Counted from the first letter of the stretch, positions 45,259-55,552 are shown. The stretch is 64,000 bases of DNA from Shewanella sp. 1CM18E (GCF_023161665.1 NZ_JALNTW010000001.1:355061-419060); one strand, 5' to 3'. The notes: generated by a model from the letters alone, not told the origin. Program-made: numbers and translations.

Positions 45259-46200
45259 TTACTTACGTTTTGCATACAACTCTTTTAATGGCGTGTCCCA
45301 ATATGGCGGTGTGCCGATATGATCTTTTATGAAATCAATGAAGGCACTGACCTTTGGCGCAAGATGTTTACGTCTTGGATATACTGCCTGTAAAGGCAAG
45401 TGATGAGTTAATTGCCAATCTTCTAGTATAGGTACTAATGTGCCCTTTTCTAACTCATCTTCAAGCAAGTAACTTGCAAGATATACAACACCTAAACCAC
45501 TTACAGCAGCAGATTTTAGCGCGGGGGCGTTATCGACTCTGAAATTACCTGTTACGCCAATTTCACAATAATCATCACCTTGCTTAAATTGCCAAATGCT
45601 GTGCTCGTGCCACTCACCTTGGTAAACCAAACAGTTATGATCAACCAACTGCTCAGGACGATTCGGTACACCGTGTTTTTCAACATAAGATGGTGAAGCA
45701 GCAAGCAGGAACTGACACTTCATTAATGGTCTTGCAACCATGCCAAGTGGTAGCTGCTCTGACATAGTCAGCAATAGATCTAAGCCTTCGCTTACTACAT
45801 CGACTTTATGGTCAAGTAGGCTAACTTGTAATTCAAGCTCTGGATGCTTTGCCATAAATTCAGGCAATGCAGGAATGATATGCATAGTACCGAAAGACTG
45901 AGAAATACCGACTTTCAATACACCACGTGTTGCATCATTAAGATTATGAACGCTGGCAACAGCTTGATCTGCATCTCTTAATAACTCTTCACCTTGGGCA
46001 TAAAGTAACTGACCCGCTTCAGTTAAGCTTAAACTACGGGTTGTACGTTGGATCAATTGAACACCAAGTTTATGCTCTAAGTCTGCTACTTGGGTACTGA
46101 CTTTAGACTTTGATATGCCTAACTTTCTCGCCGCAGAGCTAAAACTGCCCGCTCGAGCCACATGGGTGAAAATCGCGATTGGTTCTAAAAGTTCTAACAT
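45259..46200 (-). CDS. LysR-family transcriptional regulator
   Basis: 313 residues. The N-terminal HTH is LLEPIAIFTHVARAGSFSSAARKLGISKSKVSTQVADLEHKLGVQLIQRTTRSLSLTEAG, the CrgA-like subgroup, and the C-terminal part is the inducer-binding domain (GVLKVGISQSFGTMHIIPALPEF). The C-terminus is basic. No divergent target gene is adjacent, so its regulon cannot be guessed; 500 bases of non-coding sequence lie downstream. Confidence 0.88.
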   Translation of the reverse strand: MLELLEPIAIFTHVARAGSFSSAARKLGISKSKVSTQVADLEHKLGVQLIQRTTRSLSLTEAGQLLYAQGEELLRDADQAVASVHNLNDATRGVLKVGISQSFGTMHIIPALPEFMAKHPELELQVSLLDHKVDVVSEGLDLLLTMSEQLPLGMVARPLMKCQFLLAASPSYVEKHGVPNRPEQLVDHNCLVYQGEWHEHSIWQFKQGDDYCEIGVTGNFRVDNAPALKSAAVSGLGVVYLASYLLEDELEKGTLVPILEDWQLTHHLPLQAVYPRRKHLAPKVSAFIDFIKDHIGTPPYWDTPLKELYAKRK

Positions 46201-46554
46201 GTAAATCGCCTTAAGGTGTTTACGACAGTAATAGTACTTCCATCGCTAAGACATGCTGTTTTCATTATAAAAACAATATCTTAAGTGAATATATGTACGC
46301 TAGAGTAGGGTTTTTATTATGTAACCATTTAATGGTTTTGCTTTTATTATTAGAAGTATACCAAAAATTCCTCATAACTCATCAAATATGTCATGTGAAG
46401 TAATGGTAATCACGTAGGATTAGAACAATTTAGATGATAAATAACAGAAAAGCCCCTGCACAAAGGGTGGATGCAGGGGATGTTGCAAGACAGTCAAAGG
46501 CAACAGTCAATACCTATAGGTATCGGTCCAGAGAGGTCAATATGAGCAAATTAC
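46201..46554. other. Intergenic region, LysR gene / yggN
   Basis: AT-rich LysR promoter region. A terminator hairpin for yggN is within it; nothing else seen. Confidence 0.5.
46447..46480 (-). terminator. Rho-independent terminator after yggN
   Basis: Read on the minus strand: CCCCTGCA / TGCAGGGG stem with an 11-base loop, then CTTTTCTG. About 75 bases after the yggN stop. Confidence 0.7.
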
Positions 46555-47367
46555 TTATTCAAGTAGTTTGCTGTTAGTTTCAACTAGGGGATAATTCGCT
46601 AACTCAGGGATCTCTTTACGTAGCTGACTTTCTAATACCACTAAAGATTTAAAGTTGTCGCACAGAACCTCGCCACGAGCTTCAAGATCATTGGCTTGTT
46701 GTTCGATTTGCATTTCAATCTCTTCACCGACGGAGTCCATTTTTGTAGAAAAAGACTCCATCTTTTGTTCAAAACTGTCACCGTCGCCCGACATCATTTG
46801 CGCGCCCAATGACATCATCATGCTACCGAGTGAGTTCTGCACAAGTTCTTCCATCTCTTTTTCAAACTCTTCGCCAAATGCATCTTCAAGAGATGATTCT
46901 GTAGCGCCAAGATAGAAAGTATCACCATGCTGATAAGCAACCTTTTCAATTCGCTCTTCAAGACCCGCTAACATTTCATCAATTTGTGCCCCAGCGCTAT
47001 CACCTAGCAGTGGCGTTAATGCAAGACTAACCGCAGTAGAGGCGATAGAAACCGCATCATTTACTAAAGTGATGACTTCTGGTACTTGGGCTGAAACACT
47101 TTCAGAGTATTGGCTGACTAGCGCTTGTTGCTGACTATTCAAGCTGACTTGTTGACCGTTAACAAATAGCTTATCCATTTCGATGCGATACTTCTCATCG
47201 CCGACTTCACTAACAATCAGCTTTTTAGGCTCTACAGTTACATCGTAATTTAATGAAACTTCGCATTCATTTGAGTCATAGTGAGTATCGTGGGCTGCAA
47301 CAGTTTGTAAACCTGTGGCAGAAAATAGTACCGCGGAGATCCCTACAGAGGTAAGTAACTTTTTCAT
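46555..47367 (-). CDS. yggN: DUF2884 family exported protein YggN
   Basis: 270 residues with a signal peptide (ending LQTVAAHD). The family pattern follows: CEVSLNYDVTVEPKKLIV, YRIEMDKLFVNGQQVSL, a helical Glu/Met-rich middle (EEFEKEMEELVQNSLGSMMMSLGAQMMSGDGDSFEQKMES) and a C-terminal CDNFKSLVVLESQLRKEIPEL block. Periplasmic; function not established. It keeps the yggN-yggL-trmB-mutY order of E. coli, with glsB and a MITE inserted between it and yggL. Confidence 0.9.
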   Translation of the reverse strand: MKKLLTSVGISAVLFSATGLQTVAAHDTHYDSNECEVSLNYDVTVEPKKLIVSEVGDEKYRIEMDKLFVNGQQVSLNSQQQALVSQYSESVSAQVPEVITLVNDAVSIASTAVSLALTPLLGDSAGAQIDEMLAGLEERIEKVAYQHGDTFYLGATESSLEDAFGEEFEKEMEELVQNSLGSMMMSLGAQMMSGDGDSFEQKMESFSTKMDSVGEEIEMQIEQQANDLEARGEVLCDNFKSLVVLESQLRKEIPELANYPLVETNSKLLE

Positions 47368-47574
47368 CGCATCAATCCTTTATCGCTTTATATAATTTTT
47401 AATCTTGAACAAGATAAAGCACAAGCCATGCCAAATATTACAACGTGTTGTTTATATGTGGTTTTACTTATTTATTGAGGAATATTTCTATTTTGGAGGT
47501 CTTAAGGAGAATGTAATATTTAGCCAATTAACCTAACAATTAGCCAAATATTACATTTGTCGAGCTGAGTACTA

Positions 47575-47905
47575 ATACCAATCAGTATAAACATTTAGTC
47601 ACTCAGCGAGAGTTTAGCGATTTTGAGGCAAGGTCATTAAGTGCTCCTTGCTTTAATGACATTCACCACATCCATGTGGTTTGCAACGAGTGAAGAACAT
47701 AGTTGAACTAGGTTCGAGCTCCCTCTTGTTGATTAAGAGCCACTGCATCAGAATCGCTAAAACTCGCCATTCTGGAACGTTTTTGGCTGCCTACTTCTGC
47801 GTTGAATAGCTTTATAAGGGAATAACCATTATTGCAGCTATTCGTCTTGAATTAGTTTGCCAAAAATCGTTCTGAGCTGATCAAATTCTTATACTGATTG
47901 GTATA
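47575..47905. mobile_element. MITE, copy 1 (about 330 bases)
   Basis: Bounded by inverted ends ATACCAATCAGTATAA and TTATACTGATTGGTAT, 15-16 bases, perfect. The inner arms also pair: TTTAGCGATTTTGAGGCA, GAATCGCTAAAACTCGCC and TTGCCAAAAATCGTTCTGAGC are shared with copy 2 at 53573-54002 in inverted orientation. No open frame, so it needs a transposase in trans. It separates glsB from yggN. Confidence 0.85.
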
Positions 47906-47945
47906 ATTTGCAGAAGCAACAGATAAACAAGCTAACAGGGTATGA

Positions 47946-48860
47946 TTAAAATATTGAGCGACCTAAAGTTTGGCTTAAAGCCTCAAGCACGGCAGTGCCT
48001 GCTAATGAGTTGCCATTTGCATCAAGCTCTGGCGACCATACACAAACAGACATGTCACCCGGGATAACCGCAATAATGCCACCGCCAACGCCACTTTTAC
48101 CCGGCATGCCAACTCGATAAGCAAACTCGCCCGCACCGTCGTACAAACCAGAAGTAGCGAGCAGCGCGTTAAGTTGCCTGTTTTGCACTGGGCTAATTAA
48201 CTGCTTACCGGCAAGACTTTTGCCTGAATTAGCGAGGTAAAACATTGCTCGAGAAAGATCTGCGCAGCTCATACGCAAAGAGCAGTAATGAAAATAACTA
48301 TGCAGAACAGTATCGACATCGTTATTAAAGTTGCCGAACGACTTCATCAAATAGGCAATCGCAGCATTACGTGCACTGTGCTGATACTCTGATGCAGCCA
48401 CAACTTTGTCGTAACCTACCCGATGGTTTTCGCTTAAGCCTCGGACAATCTCAAGCATTCTGTGCTTAGGAGCGCCCAGTCGACTTTGGAGTAGGTCGGC
48501 AATAATTAATGCACCAGCATTAATAAACGGGTTACGCGGTACGCCTTTTTCTAGCTCAACCTGTACTAAGGAGTTAAAAGAGTGCCCTGATGGTTCTTTA
48601 CCAACCCGAGACCAAATTTCATCTTCTTCATACAGCATTAGCGCTAAAGTTAGGCTAAATACCTTAGATATACTCTGAATTGAAAAGGGCTCGAGATAAT
48701 CTCCAGCCCCTATGGTGACACCATCAGATGTTGTCACCGCAATACCTAGCTTATTAGCATCGACTTGGGCAAGAGCTGGAATATAGTCAGCTACTTTGCC
48801 CTGTCCTAGAAGAGGTCGAACTTTGTCGATGATCTCTTCAAGTAATGCCAATTCAGGCAT
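47946..48860 (-). CDS. glsB: Glutaminase
   Basis: Hydrolyses L-glutamine to glutamate and ammonia; a beta-lactamase-fold serine enzyme. 304 residues. The catalytic Ser-x-x-Lys is in [16 protein letters not shown]; other blocks are [53 protein letters not shown] and [26 protein letters not shown]. The ATG at 48860 overlaps the stop of yggL (TAATG), giving translational coupling; an in-frame start four codons earlier is less likely. glsB is an insertion relative to the E. coli order. Confidence 0.95.
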   Translation of the reverse strand: MPELALLEEIIDKVRPLLGQGKVADYIPALAQVDANKLGIAVTTSDGVTIGAGDYLEPFSIQSISKVFSLTLALMLYEEDEIWSRVGKEPSGHSFNSLVQVELEKGVPRNPFINAGALIIADLLQSRLGAPKHRMLEIVRGLSENHRVGYDKVVAASEYQHSARNAAIAYLMKSFGNFNNDVDTVLHSYFHYCSLRMSCADLSRAMFYLANSGKSLAGKQLISPVQNRQLNALLATSGLYDGAGEFAYRVGMPGKSGVGGGIIAVIPGDMSVCVWSPELDANGNSLAGTAVLEALSQTLGRSIF

Positions 48861-49186
48861 TAGCCCCACCAAATATCGTAAAGCTCACCAACTTCAAGAT
48901 CTGACACTGGCTGTGCGTCGAAGAAAGCTTTAACCGCAGCGCGGTTTTCTTCAGTACATTTACCAATACCTTGAGTTGCAATAATACCTTCCCACTCTTT
49001 GTGACCACCACCGTGGTAACCAAGATCAGCAGGCTCAATCACTTCATCAATAAACTTATCAACGATTGCATCAATTTGCTCTTCAGTTACTGAATCATTG
49101 AAAGTCCAGTTAACATCAAATCCAAACTCTTGGAACTCATCTACGCGTAATTTCTTACGTAAGCGACGGCTACGATTTGCTGCCAT
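48860..49186 (-). CDS. yggL: YggL family 50S ribosome-binding protein (DUF469)
   Basis: 108 residues. Basic N-terminus [29 protein letters not shown], then an acidic body with [28 protein letters not shown], the family signature. In E. coli YggL associates with the large ribosomal subunit. Strong ribosome site GGAGAAC upstream. It sits 50 bases after trmB and overlaps glsB by one base, so trmB-yggL-glsB look like one operon. Confidence 0.93.
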   Translation of the reverse strand: MAANRSRRLRKKLRVDEFQEFGFDVNWTFNDSVTEEQIDAIVDKFIDEVIEPADLGYHGGGHKEWEGIIATQGIGKCTEENRAAVKAFFDAQPVSDLEVGELYDIWWG

Positions 49187-49236
49187 GGTTGTTCTCCTAG
49201 GTAACTTATTTTTAAAGTATATGTTTTGCTGAGTGC

Positions 49237-49950
49237 TTAAACGCGCTCAAACATAAGATCCCAAACACCATGACCTAAACGGTGGCCACGCGCTTCGAAT
49301 TTTGTCAACGGACGATGATCTGGACGCTCAACTACATCGCCTGTTGCAGATTGGTTTTTATAACCAGGTGCAGCAGTCATCACTTCAAGCATATGCTCGC
49401 TGTAGTTTTCCCAATCTGTTGCAAGATGGAATACACCGCCAACTTTAAGCTTGCTGCGGATAAGTTCAGCAAACGGTGCTTGCACGATACGGCGCTTATG
49501 ATGACGCTTCTTGTGCCAAGGATCTGGGAAGAATAGTTGTACACGTGACAAGCTACCTTCTGCAATGCTGTTTTCTAGCACTTCAATGGCATCATGGTGG
49601 TAAACACGTAGGTTAGTCACGCCAGCTTCAGCGGCTTCAGCTAAACACGCACCAACACCAGGTTTGTGTACTTCAATACCAATGAAGTTTAGCTCTGGAG
49701 AGGCTTTTGCCATTTCAACTAATGACGCGCCCATACCAAAACCAATTTCTAAAACGGTATCAGCTTCACGGCCAAATACTTCAACTAAGTCGATAGCTTC
49801 TGGAGTGTAATCAAGACCCATGATTGGCCATTGTTGCTCCATTGCTTGAGCTTGGCCTTTAGTCAGGCGGCCCTCACGCAATACAAAGCTTCTGACTTTA
49901 CGAAGGTATTTACCTTCTTCATTGAATTCAGCGGTTGTTACGTCGCTCAT
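49237..49950 (-). CDS. trmB: tRNA (guanine-46-N7)-methyltransferase
   Basis: SAM-dependent enzyme that makes m7G46 in the variable loop of tRNAs. 237 residues. SAM motif I is [22 protein letters not shown], with [19 protein letters not shown] and the family hallmark [20 protein letters not shown], then [19 protein letters not shown] precedes the ATG. It is divergent from mutY, the conserved arrangement, with 249 bases between starts. Confidence 0.95.
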   Translation of the reverse strand: MSDVTTAEFNEEGKYLRKVRSFVLREGRLTKGQAQAMEQQWPIMGLDYTPEAIDLVEVFGREADTVLEIGFGMGASLVEMAKASPELNFIGIEVHKPGVGACLAEAAEAGVTNLRVYHHDAIEVLENSIAEGSLSRVQLFFPDPWHKKRHHKRRIVQAPFAELIRSKLKVGGVFHLATDWENYSEHMLEVMTAAPGYKNQSATGDVVERPDHRPLTKFEARGHRLGHGVWDLMFERV

Positions 49951-50199
49951 TTTGCCCTCGCTTAAGGCTGCGCTAGCATTAGACAGCTATTATTTAAAAA
50001 AGAAAGGCATTATCCAAAGTTAAACCTTCAGTGCAAGCCTTATTGTGGCAAAATTATACCAAGAATCTCAGTTTGTGCGAGTAGTGCATTTGCTTTGCCA
50101 TAAATTAGCTGCTTTTAAAGCTCATCACTATCGACTTTCTCATAGATAAAGCCGCTTTCTCGCCTTGTTTAAGCGCTTGCCTAACGGTACACTGCGCCG

Positions 50200-51264
50200 A
50201 TGAAAACTACTGCTACTTTTTCGACTCGCATTATCCAATGGTACGACAACTTCGGTCGTAAACAACTTCCATGGCAACAGGCTAAAACCCCATATAAAGT
50301 ATGGATTTCTGAAATCATGCTGCAGCAAACTCAAGTTGCAACTGTTATCCCTTACTTTGAAAAGTTTATTGCCCGCTTTCCTGATATTGAAACCTTAGCT
50401 AAAGCAGACCAAGATGAAGTTCTGCATCATTGGACTGGCCTTGGTTACTATGCCCGTGCGCGTAATCTGCATAAAGCCGCACAAATTATGCAGGACAGGT
50501 TCGATAGTGAGTTTCCAACTGACTTTGATGATGTATTAGCACTACCGGGTATTGGCCGCTCAACTGCGGGCGCAGTGCTGTCTCTTTCTCTTGGACTCAA
50601 CTTCCCCATTCTTGATGGCAATGTAAAACGAGTACTTGCTCGTCACGGTGCTATTGATGGATGGCCGGGAAAAAAGCCGGTAGAGCAGCAGCTTTGGCAG
50701 TTGACCGAAAGCTTAACCCCAGTCAAAGACATTCAAAAATACAACCAAGCAATGATGGATATTGGTGCAACAGTTTGCACCCGTTCAAAACCCAACTGCG
50801 CTGCTTGCCCGGTTGCTATCGACTGTAAGGCGCAACTTAGTGGTCGCCAAACTGATTATCCCGGCAAAAAACCTAAAAAAGCGATCCCAGAAAAGTCAGC
50901 TTGGTTACTCGTTATAGAGCAAGAGCAACAAGTTCATTTAGAAAAACGCCCACCAGCAGGAATTTGGGGCGGTCTATGGTGTTTTCCGCAGTTTGATAAC
51001 AGAAAAGAACTTGATGCTTATATAGTAGATAAACAACTAAAGGTTAATTCACAGCAAGAACTGTTAGGCTTTAGACACACATTTAGCCATTTTCACCTTG
51101 ATATTCAGCCGGTACTGGTACGAGTTAGTGAATTTAGCGATAACCAGATCATGGAACAAGCCGCGACTGTCTGGTATAACTTACCCCATCCACCTAAAGT
51201 TGGTTTAGCCGCAGCAACAGAGCGAGTGTTAGCCGACTTAGGTTCAGTATTAAATAAGGAGTAA
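50200..51264 (+). CDS. mutY: Adenine DNA glycosylase MutY
   Basis: Removes adenine mispaired with 8-oxoguanine. 354 residues. Helix-hairpin-helix domain: [19 protein letters not shown] (catalytic Glu in SEIMLQQT), [20 protein letters not shown] and the catalytic Asp in [16 protein letters not shown]. The 4Fe-4S cluster is C-x6-C-x2-C-x5-C in [18 protein letters not shown]. The C-terminal NUDIX-like domain that reads 8-oxoG contains [18 protein letters not shown] and [11 protein letters not shown]. It is followed after 2 bases by yggX. Confidence 0.96.
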   Translation: MKTTATFSTRIIQWYDNFGRKQLPWQQAKTPYKVWISEIMLQQTQVATVIPYFEKFIARFPDIETLAKADQDEVLHHWTGLGYYARARNLHKAAQIMQDRFDSEFPTDFDDVLALPGIGRSTAGAVLSLSLGLNFPILDGNVKRVLARHGAIDGWPGKKPVEQQLWQLTESLTPVKDIQKYNQAMMDIGATVCTRSKPNCAACPVAIDCKAQLSGRQTDYPGKKPKKAIPEKSAWLLVIEQEQQVHLEKRPPAGIWGGLWCFPQFDNRKELDAYIVDKQLKVNSQQELLGFRHTFSHFHLDIQPVLVRVSEFSDNQIMEQAATVWYNLPHPPKVGLAAATERVLADLGSVLNKE

Positions 51265-51266
51265 TC

Positions 51267-51545
51267 ATGGCTCGCACAGTAAATTGCGTGTATTTGAACA
51301 AAGAGGCTGAAGGCCTTGGTTTCCAGCTTTACCCAGGTGAGTTAGGTAAGCGTATTTTTGACAATGTGAGTAAAGAAGCTTGGGCGCTATGGCAATCAAA
51401 GCAAACCATGCTTATCAACGAAAAGAAATTGAACATGATGAACGTTGATGACCGTAAGTTTCTTGAAGAGCAGATGGTCAACTTCCTATTTGAAGGTAAA
51501 GACGTTGAAATTGAAGGCTACGTGCCGCAAAAAGACGACGAGTAA
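51267..51545 (+). CDS. yggX: Fe(2+)-trafficking protein YggX
   Basis: A 92-residue small protein that protects iron-sulfur clusters such as that of MutY against oxidants. It begins [24 protein letters not shown] with the conserved Cys7, then [30 protein letters not shown]. The AAGGAG ribosome site overlaps the end of mutY, so the pair is an operon. The acidic C-terminal tail ends QKDDE. Confidence 0.96.
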   Translation: MARTVNCVYLNKEAEGLGFQLYPGELGKRIFDNVSKEAWALWQSKQTMLINEKKLNMMNVDDRKFLEEQMVNFLFEGKDVEIEGYVPQKDDE

Positions 51546-51577
51546 TTAGTCGATTAGTTTTAACCTAAGTACTAATT

Positions 51578-51610
51578 GAAAATGCCGCTTACGAAACAAG
51601 CGGCATTTTT
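51578..51610 (+). terminator. Rho-independent terminator after mutY-yggX
   Basis: AAATGCCGCTT / AAGCGGCATTT stem, 7-10 base loop, T-run; symmetrical and may serve the converging yceI. Confidence 0.85.
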
Positions 51611-51634
51611 GTATCTATAATTTCGCTATATTCG

Positions 51635-52222
51635 CTATAAACGGATCCCTTCAACCACAAGATCTAAAATAACATTGGCCGATGCAGGGCCTAAATCGAC
51701 TTTTACATCATAATCCTTTAACGCAAATTCAGTGCTGCCAACAAAACCTGAGCGATAACCGCCCCAGGGATCTTGTCCCTCTCCGATCATTTGCGCATCA
51801 ATGGCTAGCGGTTTGGTCACCCCATTAAAGGTAAACTCACCATTAATAACAAAATTTCCGTCACCTTTATCTATCGCTGAAGTCGACACAAAGCTAGCCT
51901 TAGGGAATTTTCCAGTATTTAAAAAGTCACTACTGCGTAAATGCTTATCTCTCTCGGCATGATTTGAGTCTACACTCGCGGTATCAATAGTTACGTTAAC
52001 TTTAGCGTCTGCAATCTTGTCAGCGTCAAAGCTAAACTCACCTTCAAATTGATTGAATCGCCCGACAACAAAGCTATAGCCCAAATGACTAACTTTAAAT
52101 TCAATTGATGCGTGGGCACCTTCTGTATCTATTTTATAGTCTGCAGCTTGCACTAAATTAGTCATACTCAGAGAAGTGGTAAGTGAAGCAGCTAATGCAA
52201 CAGCCATAAATTTTGTGTTCAT
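51635..52222 (-). CDS. YceI family periplasmic lipid-binding protein
   Basis: 195 residues with a signal peptide (cleavage after LVQAAD). The YceI lipocalin-like beta-barrel pattern is [52 protein letters not shown] and [24 protein letters not shown]. Such proteins bind long polyprenyl or fatty chains; the natural ligand here is unknown. It lies 107 bases downstream of a cytochrome b561 gene in the same direction, the common yceJ-yceI pairing. Confidence 0.93.
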   Translation of the reverse strand: MNTKFMAVALAASLTTSLSMTNLVQAADYKIDTEGAHASIEFKVSHLGYSFVVGRFNQFEGEFSFDADKIADAKVNVTIDTASVDSNHAERDKHLRSSDFLNTGKFPKASFVSTSAIDKGDGNFVINGEFTFNGVTKPLAIDAQMIGEGQDPWGGYRSGFVGSTEFALKDYDVKVDLGPASANVILDLVVEGIRL

Positions 52223-52329
52223 GTTCTATCCTTTGTTGATGATTTCATTTTAATTTTTAAATGAGTGCTTGAATAATTGCTTTTAATAAGTGTTTGAATA
52301 AATTGCTGATAATGAGTAGTTAGATCAAA

Positions 52330-52878
52330 TTAGCGCCTAACCTTGAGCATTCTGCTCAAGGTTTGATCTTTATCGATAAAGTGATGCTTTAATGCACCAA
52401 GAGCGTGAATAACAACCAAAGCAATAAGCCCGTATGCGAAATATTGATGAATTGCACCAGCGATATCCGCTTGATTGCTAATTAACTCGCCAAAACCCGG
52501 GATCTCAAACCAATCAAATACCCAAATGCCTCTGCCATCAGCCGTTGAAATAAAGTAACCACTCAACATAATCAGCAGCATAAGCAAATACAGCATATTG
52601 TGAGCTAAGCGTCCTGCTCGTTTTTCCCAGCTTTTATGGGTTGCTAATTCAACAGGTTTTGTTGAATAAAAACGCCAAGCAAGCCTGAATATGGTTAGCA
52701 ATAAGAGAATTAGGCCGATACTTTTATGGAGATGAGGTGCTGTTCTATACCAACTGCTGTAATAGGTTAAATCGACCATCCAAAAACCTACCGCAAACAA
52801 ACCAATAACGGCGGCAGCTGATCCCCAATGCATAAAAATGGCTAGCAGCCCATAAGACCTTTCTGTATTGCGTAACAT
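52330..52878 (-). CDS. Cytochrome b561 family protein
   Basis: 182 residues, four membrane helices. Haem-ligand His candidates are in LLAIFMHWGSAAAVIGLF (helix 1), RTAPHLHKSIGLILLL (helix 2), LAHNMLYLLMLLIMLSGY (helix 3) and YGLIALVVIHALGALKHHFI (helix 4). Probably a dihaem inner-membrane electron carrier moving electrons between the quinone pool and the periplasm. Partner of the YceI gene that follows. Confidence 0.92.
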   Translation of the reverse strand: MLRNTERSYGLLAIFMHWGSAAAVIGLFAVGFWMVDLTYYSSWYRTAPHLHKSIGLILLLLTIFRLAWRFYSTKPVELATHKSWEKRAGRLAHNMLYLLMLLIMLSGYFISTADGRGIWVFDWFEIPGFGELISNQADIAGAIHQYFAYGLIALVVIHALGALKHHFIDKDQTLSRMLKVRR

Positions 52879-53170
52879 ATCTTTCCTTGCATCTATTTAA
52901 TGCATTCATCATACAAACAACTTTTTGGATATAAAATCAGCAAATATAGACACATTTATTCGATTTTTTAGAAAGGCTGACATTTAAGCCTCATCAAACA
53001 ATGATTATTTTGGGTTTAGCTGTAGTAACAAAAACGATTAGCGGGCATAGAGCTGCTGTAAATGAAGATTTTTCAAACAAAATGCAGATACACAAGGAGG
53101 AAGTTAATTGTTATTTGAAAGCGTACTGAACACAAACTAGCCGAACAATCAAAATGAACTAAAAAAGCAC
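52879..53170. other. Intergenic region, no gene seen
   Basis: AT-rich sequence between cytochrome b561 and the first tRNA promoter. GGAGG at 53097 is not followed by a usable start and frame. Nothing else recognised. Confidence 0.4.
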
Positions 53171-53199
53171 TTGCAGGATTTTTTGAGTCGCTATAAGAT
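53171..53199 (+). promoter_or_regulatory. Promoter of tRNA unit 1
   Basis: TTGCAG, 17-base spacer, TAAGAT, then CGCGCACTCC, a GC-rich discriminator-like stretch shared by all three tRNA units. The -10 departs from TATTAT found in units 2 and 3, so unit 1 is probably the weakest. Confidence 0.7.
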
Positions 53200-53282
53200 A
53201 CGCGCACTCCAAACGAGACAGGCTTTAAAGCCAAGAAGTTTGCAGTAGCAAATCTAAGATTTACTTAATGTAATACTTAGTT

Positions 53283-53358
53283 GCCCGAATAGCTCAGTCG
53301 GTAGAGCAGAGGATTGAAAATCCTCGTGTCCCTGGTTCGATTCCGGGTTCGGGCACCA
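53283..53358 (+). tRNA. tRNA-Phe (GAA), copy 1
   Basis: 76 bases with encoded CCA. Acceptor GCCCGAA/TTCGGGC pairs perfectly. The anticodon arm GGATT-GAA-AATCC gives GAA. T-arm TTCGATTCCG has the normal GTTCGA-like core. The same sequence occurs at 54628 and 55636. Confidence 0.98.
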
Positions 53359-53409
53359 ACATTTATTAATGAGTTTCACTATTTACTTAGTAACTTGTTA
53401 AGCAAATAA

Positions 53410-53485
<76 letters not shown>

Positions 53486-53492
53486 TAAAAAC

Positions 53493-53523
53493 AAAAAAGC
53501 CACTCAATAGAGTGGCTTTTTTG
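53493..53523 (+). terminator. Terminator of tRNA unit 1
   Basis: AAAAAAGCCACTC / GAGTGGCTTTTTT stem with a 4-base loop and T-run; nearly identical in all three units (loop AATA here, AATC in the others). Confidence 0.9.
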
Positions 53524-53572
53524 TATCTTATTTTTGAACCGGTTTAAATAGATTCCTTAATTCCAGCTTCTA

Positions 53573-54002
53573 ATACCAATCAGTATAAGAGTTTGATCAA
53601 CTCAGAACGATTTTTGGCAAATTAATTCAAAGCGAATAGCTGCAACAATGGTTATTCCCTTATAAAGCTAAACAACGCAGAAGTAGGCAGCCAAAAACGT
53701 TCCAGAATGGCGAGTTTTAGCGATTCTGATGCTGTGACTCTTAACAAACAAAGATGAAACTTGAACCTAGTTCAACTATGCTCTTCATTCGCTGCGAACC
53801 ACATGGTCTTTAATGTTCCGAACATACATAAGACATTCCCTCCATCCATAGAGGTCAGATGCAGCGCATGTCATTAAAGCACGACTATATGGATATAGGA
53901 GGTAGAGTAACGCAGGAGCAGTTACCGAGCAGCATTTAATGACCTTGCCTCAAAACCGCTAAATTCTCGCTGAGTGACTAAATGTTTATACTGATTGGTA
54001 TA
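53573..54002. mobile_element. MITE, copy 2 (about 430 bases)
   Basis: Ends ATACCAATCAGTATAA and TTATACTGATTGGTAT, perfect inverted repeats. It shares most of its length with copy 1 (47575-47905) in inverse orientation. It carries about 100 extra bases in the middle (roughly 53815-53930, with CATCCATAGAGGTCAGATGC). It lies between tRNA units 1 and 2. No transposase frame. Confidence 0.85.
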
Positions 54003-54516
54003 AGTCGGTAATCTTTAAGATCCATTTTATCCAAATAAACACTTATCTTGGGCTGCATTTAGTGGTTGTATTTTCACCCTCGTCAGTTGCAGCACTGCAA
54101 ATGGCTTGGGCTAAATTACCATTATTCACGCTTTATAAGGTTACTGAATTAGAGAAGAACTTAACCTCCCCTCTCTGTGCAAATACCCCTCAGCTTTCCA
54201 GGCATCAACCACTTAGGCGCTCAAAGAGCCACCGCACAAATCTAGTCCCTAACTCTACAATTCGCTTCATCAGAAAAACACTGTACAAATAGCAAGCGGC
54301 TTATTACTTCAAAATAGCTTTTATGTTACCCAGCGCATATTACTTTTATCTTACTCATCGATAAAATGGCCAAGTGTTAGCTAAAAAACAACCACAACAT
54401 ATACTGCTATTCGCTCGAGCCAAGTCATTCCAAGCCAGATAAAGCGCAAAAAATAACTAAAACACTGCTAATTTAGCAATAAAGTCTATTTGTTGCGCAA
54501 TCGAACCACTAAGCAC
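54003..54516. other. Spacer between tRNA units 1 and 2, no gene seen
   Basis: AT-rich. A 76-codon frame at 54062-54292 has no ribosome site, begins with a rare start and reads as low-quality composition, so it is not called. Probably duplication scar and decayed sequence. Confidence 0.4.
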
Positions 54517-54545
54517 TTGCACCACAAAAAACATCGCTATATTAT
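54517..54545 (+). promoter_or_regulatory. Promoter of tRNA unit 2
   Basis: TTGCAC, 17-base spacer, TATTAT, then ACGCGCACTCC discriminator region identical to unit 3. Confidence 0.8.
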
Positions 54546-54627
54546 ACGCGCACTCCAAACGAGACAGGCTTTTAAGTCAGCTAGTTTGTAGTAGCAAATC
54601 TAAGGTTTACTTAAGTAATACTTAGTT

Positions 54628-54703
54628 GCCCGAATAGCTCAGTCGGTAGAGCAGAGGATTGAAAATCCTCGTGTCCCTGGTTCGATTCCGGGTTCGGGCA
54701 CCA
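54628..54703 (+). tRNA. tRNA-Phe (GAA), copy 2
   Basis: Identical in sequence to copy 1, including encoded CCA. It is preceded by a leader (54547-54627) that differs slightly from the other two units (TTTTAAGTCAGCTAG). Confidence 0.98.
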
Positions 54704-54754
54704 ACATTTATTAATGAGTTCCACTATTTACTTAGTAACTTGTTAAGCAAATAA

Positions 54755-54830
<76 letters not shown>

Positions 54831-54837
54831 TAAAAAC

Positions 54838-54868
54838 AAAAAAGCCACTCAATCGAGTGGCTTTTTTG
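54838..54868 (+). terminator. Terminator of tRNA unit 2
   Basis: Stem GCCACTC/GAGTGGC with A- and T-runs, loop AATC. Confidence 0.9.
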
Positions 54869-55013
54869 TTTCTAAATTTCGATTAAATGAATCAATTAGA
54901 TATCGCTAACTATTTCGCTCCTCACCTATTCACTAGCTATTGCTATGTGCCAAATGATTTCATTACACATTAACTTAAAAGTTAGCGAGCGATCCTCGAT
55001 CTAATCGGAGTGT

Positions 55014-55077
55014 TATACCAATTAATATAAGAAGTTAATCTACTCAGAGCGACCAAATCTTTATACTAATTGGTATT
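55014..55077. mobile_element. Mini-MITE, 64 bases
   Basis: TATACCAATTAATATAA at one end and TTATACTAATTGGTATTA at the other, enclosing ACTCAGAGCGACCAAATC. Same end family as the two larger MITEs but with a shared T instead of C in both ends and almost no interior. It reads as an internal-deletion form. Confidence 0.75.
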
Positions 55078-55523
55078 AACTCAACCCAAAACCGAGATTT
55101 GGTTTGTGTTTGGCGATTTTCCAGTTCTAGATCTTATGAGTCAAAATTCAGACTATTCACGGCGGGTACTAATCTGCAGATAAACAACTTAAACATACAC
55201 ACCAGAGATATAGCCAAAGCAAAACCTCAAACAAATGTAATTTTGCCTAGAGAACAATTTATCGCAAAATCACTTTACTCAGCAATAAATGAAAATCAAT
55301 CAGTAGCAGCGGAACCATAAGCGAGTAAAAAAGCAGATAAGCCCTCACTTTACTGGTTACATTTCACCCACCTCACTAGTTGGCAATTATTAGGCTTAAT
55401 AAAAGCCACTTAACAATGTCTGCTACAACAATCATTCTCGTATAGATTTCATTCGCAATGCTCAATCATGCGTCGATTGAGCGGTCAATTTGAGAAAACT
55501 TAGCAAAACATTCTAAAAAGCAC
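55078..55523. other. Spacer between tRNA units 2 and 3, no confident gene
   Basis: A 73-codon frame at 55099-55320 has a reasonable-looking C-terminal half (about 45 residues) but no ribosome site or good start. It could be a fragment of a lost gene. Not called as coding. Confidence 0.35.
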
Positions 55524-55552
55524 TTGCACGCTATAAAACATCGCTATATTAT
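55524..55552 (+). promoter_or_regulatory. Promoter of tRNA unit 3
   Basis: TTGCAC, 17-base spacer, TATTAT, then ACGCGCACTCC; matches unit 2. Confidence 0.8.

Noticed and set aside
54062..54292. 76-codon frame between tRNA units
   Set aside because: Rare start, no ribosome site, no recognisable pattern, and located in decayed spacer sequence next to a MITE.
55099..55320. 73-codon frame, perhaps a gene fragment
   Set aside because: The C-terminal half looks protein-like, but the N-terminus is in a different frame from the nearby ATG at 55137 and no ribosome site is present. It might be a remnant; not enough to call even a pseudogene.
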